Source of the DNA: Bacteroidales bacterium UBA6229
GTDB lineage: Bacteria > Bacteroidota > Bacteroidia > Bacteroidales > F082
Assembly: GCA_002440975.1 (NCBI GenBank)
Contig: DJWN01000064.1
Coordinates: 1 to 64,000 of the forward strand
DNA: 64,000 nucleotides
Direction: 5' to 3'
The notes below the pieces were generated by a model that had not been told where the DNA came from, did no database searches, and worked only from the letters and a program-made list of their open reading frames with translations. Shown piece after piece: positions 61,260 through 64,000 of the stretch; the first letter of the stretch is position 1; each line of letters begins with the position of its first letter. Both the position numbers and the translations under genes were made by a program.

Positions 61260-62903
61260 TTATTTTACAAAACGAGTATTGGTGTAAGTACCATCTTCAA
61301 AGCTGAAGCCTATCATGTAAACTCCTTGTTTGAGGCTGGATACATCAATCCGGCTGTCACCGGCATTCAGTTGATTACTGTAAACCAGTTTACCGGTCAT
61401 GTCAACAATCTGAATGCTTGCATCAGCTTCCAAACTGAATCTGATTTGATCAGTAACAGGATTGGGATACACTTTAACTGTTTGTGTCATCATTTCGTTA
61501 ACGCCAACGGTTCCTTGTCCAATTACCCTAACGTAATCAACCTCCCAGGTGGAGGCAGCAGCGGTAGTGGAAGTGTACTTAAAGGCCACATACAATTTAG
61601 GATTTGCATAAGAAAGAATATCCATTGAACCGGATTCTGCCCATTCGTATCCACCCGATGACCAGTCGAACTGATCTGTTAAATCTGTCCAACTAAAATC
61701 ATTGGGATTGCCCTGTCCGTCGTAATCACTTGAAACCATCATACGAAGCGGATCGCCGTCAAAATTGTAAGCTGTACGGAAGCTGAGATTTGCAGACTGC
61801 ATATTGGTGATATCCATTTCGGGGCTGATCAACCAGTCTTCATTAAGCATAGCACTGCCTGAAAAACCTGACATACGCGCAAACTGATCAGCACCAAAAG
61901 TACTGTGCGACCATTCCTGATCTCCAACAACGTTATAAGTACTCATAACCCCTAAATCCTGGTCAAAGGGCTCGTTGAGCAATGCAACCGTGTTTGAAGT
62001 AGTTATGGTAACCTCAGGATAAGCTCCATCAGTTTTATAATCAATATTTTCGCCAAGATTTGTATAAGGGAAAATGGCGAAATGATAGGTTGTATTAGGC
62101 TCCAAAGCACTAAAAACATGCGCTTCCTGACCAAAAGGCACATTCCAGACAATATATCCCATTGAGATATCCAGATTGTTCGCAACAGGAGTACCATCAA
62201 CCGGAAGATCAAAATTCAATCCTCTGGTTACCAATGCTTCACCAAGAATCAGATAAGCATCCGGTAGCTGTTCACCGGTAGCGTCTGTCCAGCTGAGGTT
62301 AACACCCAGATCTCCGGTTTCAGCAGCAAAAGCGGTGGGATAATTGGAAGGTTCGGGTTTGATCACTATATCTCCGCTGATGGAGAAGTCGTCATAAAAA
62401 ACGGAACCGCCTGAATTACCGTCCTGTTTGTAAACACGCACTTCAAAGCGAAATTTTGCCGCACTGGCAGGAGCTGTTAGTATCTGTGAATAATGCATCC
62501 AGTTGGCATTATCTTCGCTGTAGGTGCCCGGGCGCAAAACCTCAGCATCATCATCCAGGTAGGTATTGCCCTCGTCCATCCAGTATGACCAGATACGGGT
62601 GCGGGCAGCCGGATCGTTGTCATAATAATAATACTCAATGGTATAAGTGGTTCCGGGAACAATACCATCAACATCCTGCTGAAAATCAAGGGTGCCATCG
62701 CCAGAAGTGTGACGGGCCGAAAAACTACCACCATGAACAGTGGTCGATTCCTTGGAAATGCTTTCGGCCTTGTTCCATCCGGTAGGTTCGGTATCAGAGT
62801 TCCATGCTTCAAGGTTGCCATTCACAACCAGGTTTTGGGCTTGCAGAGGCATTAAAAATGCTACAAAAGTCAGACTTAAAATAGTAAAGATAAGTTTTTT
62901 CAT
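61260..62903 (-). CDS. Multidomain T9SS cargo protein (choice-of-anchor J, Fn3)
   Basis: 547 residues with a signal peptide (MKKLIFTILSLTFVAFLMPLQA). In order: a carbohydrate-binding-like jelly roll (about 25-180; NLVVNGNLEAWN, YYDNDPAARTRIW), an Fn3-like domain (about 185-300), a cleaved-adhesin/choice-of-anchor J domain (about 310-460; EPFDQDLGVMSTYNVVGDQEW, NEDWLISPEMD) and a C-terminal T9SS type A sorting domain (VKVYPNPVTDQIRFSLEADA, ending YTNTRFVK). No catalytic motif seen; probably an adhesin or binding protein on the cell surface. Confidence 0.88.
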   Translation of the reverse strand: MKKLIFTILSLTFVAFLMPLQAQNLVVNGNLEAWNSDTEPTGWNKAESISKESTTVHGGSFSARHTSGDGTLDFQQDVDGIVPGTTYTIEYYYYDNDPAARTRIWSYWMDEGNTYLDDDAEVLRPGTYSEDNANWMHYSQILTAPASAAKFRFEVRVYKQDGNSGGSVFYDDFSISGDIVIKPEPSNYPTAFAAETGDLGVNLSWTDATGEQLPDAYLILGEALVTRGLNFDLPVDGTPVANNLDISMGYIVWNVPFGQEAHVFSALEPNTTYHFAIFPYTNLGENIDYKTDGAYPEVTITTSNTVALLNEPFDQDLGVMSTYNVVGDQEWSHSTFGADQFARMSGFSGSAMLNEDWLISPEMDITNMQSANLSFRTAYNFDGDPLRMMVSSDYDGQGNPNDFSWTDLTDQFDWSSGGYEWAESGSMDILSYANPKLYVAFKYTSTTAAASTWEVDYVRVIGQGTVGVNEMMTQTVKVYPNPVTDQIRFSLEADASIQIVDMTGKLVYSNQLNAGDSRIDVSSLKQGVYMIGFSFEDGTYTNTRFVK

Positions 62904-62943
62904 AAGCTTAAAATTTTGAGAATAATTCCACAATTTCAAACGC

Positions 62944-62951
62944 CAAAGTTA
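62944..62951 (-). promoter_or_regulatory. -7 box for the T9SS cargo gene
   Basis: Minus strand TAACTTTG, perfect, 41 bases before the ATG at 62903. Confidence 0.5.
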
Positions 62952-62991
62952 AGGATAAAAAAAGCTTGATAGATTAAAAAAACAATAAAAA

Positions 62992-63019
62992 AGGGCTGAT
63001 CACCAATGGATCAAGCCCT
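62992..63019 (-). terminator. Terminator of dnaK
   Basis: AGGGCTTGATC and GATCAGCCCT arms (one bulge) then TTTTTT on the minus strand, 25 bases past the dnaK stop. Confidence 0.75.
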
Positions 63020-63043
63020 AAATATATTAAGATTAAGATAATT

Positions 63044-64000
63044 TTACTTTTTATCGTCAACCTCTTCAAAATCCACATCAGTTACTTCCTCATCGCCACC
63101 TTGTCCGGCAGATGAACCAGCGTTGGCATCAGCACCGGGTTGGGCACCAGCCTGAGACTGCTGTGTGTTTTTGTACATCTCCTCACTAGCCGACTGCCAG
63201 ATCCCGTTAAGCTTTTCCATGGCTGCATCTATGGCGGGAATATCCTGACTTTGATGTGCTTTTTTGAGCTCTTCCAAGGCACTTTCTATTTCTGACTTCT
63301 TATCAGCCGGAAGTTTATCGCCGTATTCTTTCAACTGTTTTTCGGTTTGGAATACCAGAGCATCAGCTGAATTTAGTTTATCTATTTTCTCGCGTTCTTT
63401 CTTATCTGTTTCTGCATTAGCCGCAGCTTCATCCTTCATTTTCTGGATCTCGGCATCAGTAAGCCCAGAAGATGCTTCGATGCGGATACCTTGCGATTTT
63501 CCGGTAGCTTTGTCTTTGGCAGAAACGTGCAAAATACCGTTCGAGTCAATATCAAAAGTTACCTCAATCTGCGGAACGCCGCGAGGTGCAGGTGGAATAT
63601 CGTTGAGATGGAAACGTCCGATGCTCTTGTTTTGATTGGCCATTGGCCTCTCGCCCTGCAACACATGAATTTCAACAGAAGGTTGATTATCAGCTGCCGT
63701 TGAGAACACCTCTGATTTCTTGGTTGGAATAGTTGTGTTCGACTCGATGAGTTTTGTCATCACACCGCCAAGGGTTTCTATGCCCAGGCTAAGCGGTGTA
63801 ACGTCGAGCAGAAGCACATCTTTAACCTCTCCGGTAAGCACACCGCCCTGAATAGCAGCACCAACAGCCACTACTTCATCAGGATTTACGCCTTTCGAAG
63901 GTTCTTTTCCGAAAAATTCTTTCACTATATTTTGGATCGCAGGAATACGTGTTGAACCACCAACCAAAATCACTTCATCCACATCACTTGCTGTCATTCC
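63044..64000 (-). CDS. dnaK: Chaperone DnaK (Hsp70), C-terminal part
   Basis: The 318 residues visible begin in the nucleotide-binding domain (TASDVDEVILVGGSTRIPAIQ), pass through the linker (VKDVLLLDVTPLSLGIETLGG) and the substrate-binding domain (STAADNQPSVEIHVLQGERPMA; DIDSNGILHVSAKDKATGK) to the lid and the acidic EEVDDKK-like C-terminus. The rest of the gene lies beyond the right edge. Full DnaK has about 640 residues. Confidence 0.97.
   Translation of the reverse strand, partial: GMTASDVDEVILVGGSTRIPAIQNIVKEFFGKEPSKGVNPDEVVAVGAAIQGGVLTGEVKDVLLLDVTPLSLGIETLGGVMTKLIESNTTIPTKKSEVFSTAADNQPSVEIHVLQGERPMANQNKSIGRFHLNDIPPAPRGVPQIEVTFDIDSNGILHVSAKDKATGKSQGIRIEASSGLTDAEIQKMKDEAAANAETDKKEREKIDKLNSADALVFQTEKQLKEYGDKLPADKKSEIESALEELKKAHQSQDIPAIDAAMEKLNGIWQSASEEMYKNTQQSQAGAQPGADANAGSSAGQGGDEEVTDVDFEEVDDKK

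Noticed and set aside
1..64000. tRNA, rRNA or CRISPR arrays
   Set aside because: Reading the spacers I saw no cloverleaf ends, rRNA-like stretches or repeat-spacer arrays; a search with covariance models would settle it.

Overview
The window comes from a Bacteroidota chromosome, probably a motile or T9SS-secreting, respiring Bacteroidia/Marinilabiliales-like organism; the exact lineage cannot be fixed without a search. The evidence is a complete gldK-gldL-gldM-gldN block with a PorP/SprF gene and a PorW/SprE-type gene, two proteins with type IX secretion (T9SS) C-terminal sorting domains, Bacteroidota-specific families (DUF3822, DUF2795, DUF4421, DUF5777), and perfect TAnnTTTG -7 boxes in front of many genes, the signature of the Bacteroidota primary sigma factor. 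No rRNA, tRNA, CRISPR array or intact insertion sequence was found.

Layout. 1-138: palindromic repeat. 139-1616 (-): DUF3995-like membrane protein and 6-phosphofructokinase. 1754-4626 (+): dicarboxylate/amino acid:cation symporter plus a secreted Asp-box propeller protein. 4717-6317: TetR-like regulator followed by a truncated, internally deleted RND pump remnant. 6426-14019 (+): AraC regulator, then a tight six-gene operon (PqqD-like protein, ATP-grasp ligase, PLP decarboxylase-like enzyme with a leader-like N-terminus, urea-transporter/M23 peptidase fusion, outer-membrane barrel, TPR protein). This operon is the best candidate for an undescribed system.

14021-19530 (-): an electron-transfer cluster: hexaheme collagen-linker lipoprotein, monoheme lipoprotein, DUF5777 barrel, cytochrome c, heptaheme cytochrome, cytochrome b, and an OB-like lipoprotein in its own unit, with a perfect FNR-type palindrome upstream. 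19849-21538 (-): M28 peptidase/glutaminyl cyclase-like lipoprotein and nitroreductase. 21641-27782 (-): gldN, gldM, gldL, gldK and a PorP-like gene. 28003-32217: two YitT paralogues, RseP-type protease and a membrane M23 peptidase. 32464-37166 (+): PorW-like lipoprotein, bactofilin, two AtpI/AtpZ-like membrane proteins and a DUF4421 protein.

37281-49536 (+): mostly metabolism: PTPS-type pterin synthase, FolE, Bax-inhibitor-1 protein, FabD, a cation diffusion facilitator, single-chain PurL, an SDR and two acyl-CoA synthetases. 49520-51297 (-): DNA polymerase III delta and AMP nucleosidase. 51508-56976 (+): HsdR-N nuclease-like protein, TPR-PAS hybrid histidine kinase, two conserved proteins and RsmD. 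57008-64000 (-): DUF2795 protein, PduO-type adenosyltransferase, LolD/MacB-type ATPase, methyltransferase, an unknown secreted protein, a T9SS cargo protein and the C-terminal half of DnaK, which runs off the window.

The genes combine housekeeping metabolism and the T9SS/gliding motor with two accessory modules placed tail to tail: the PqqD operon and the heme cluster end one base apart at 14019/14021. Family names come from recognised motifs in the translations, not from database searches.
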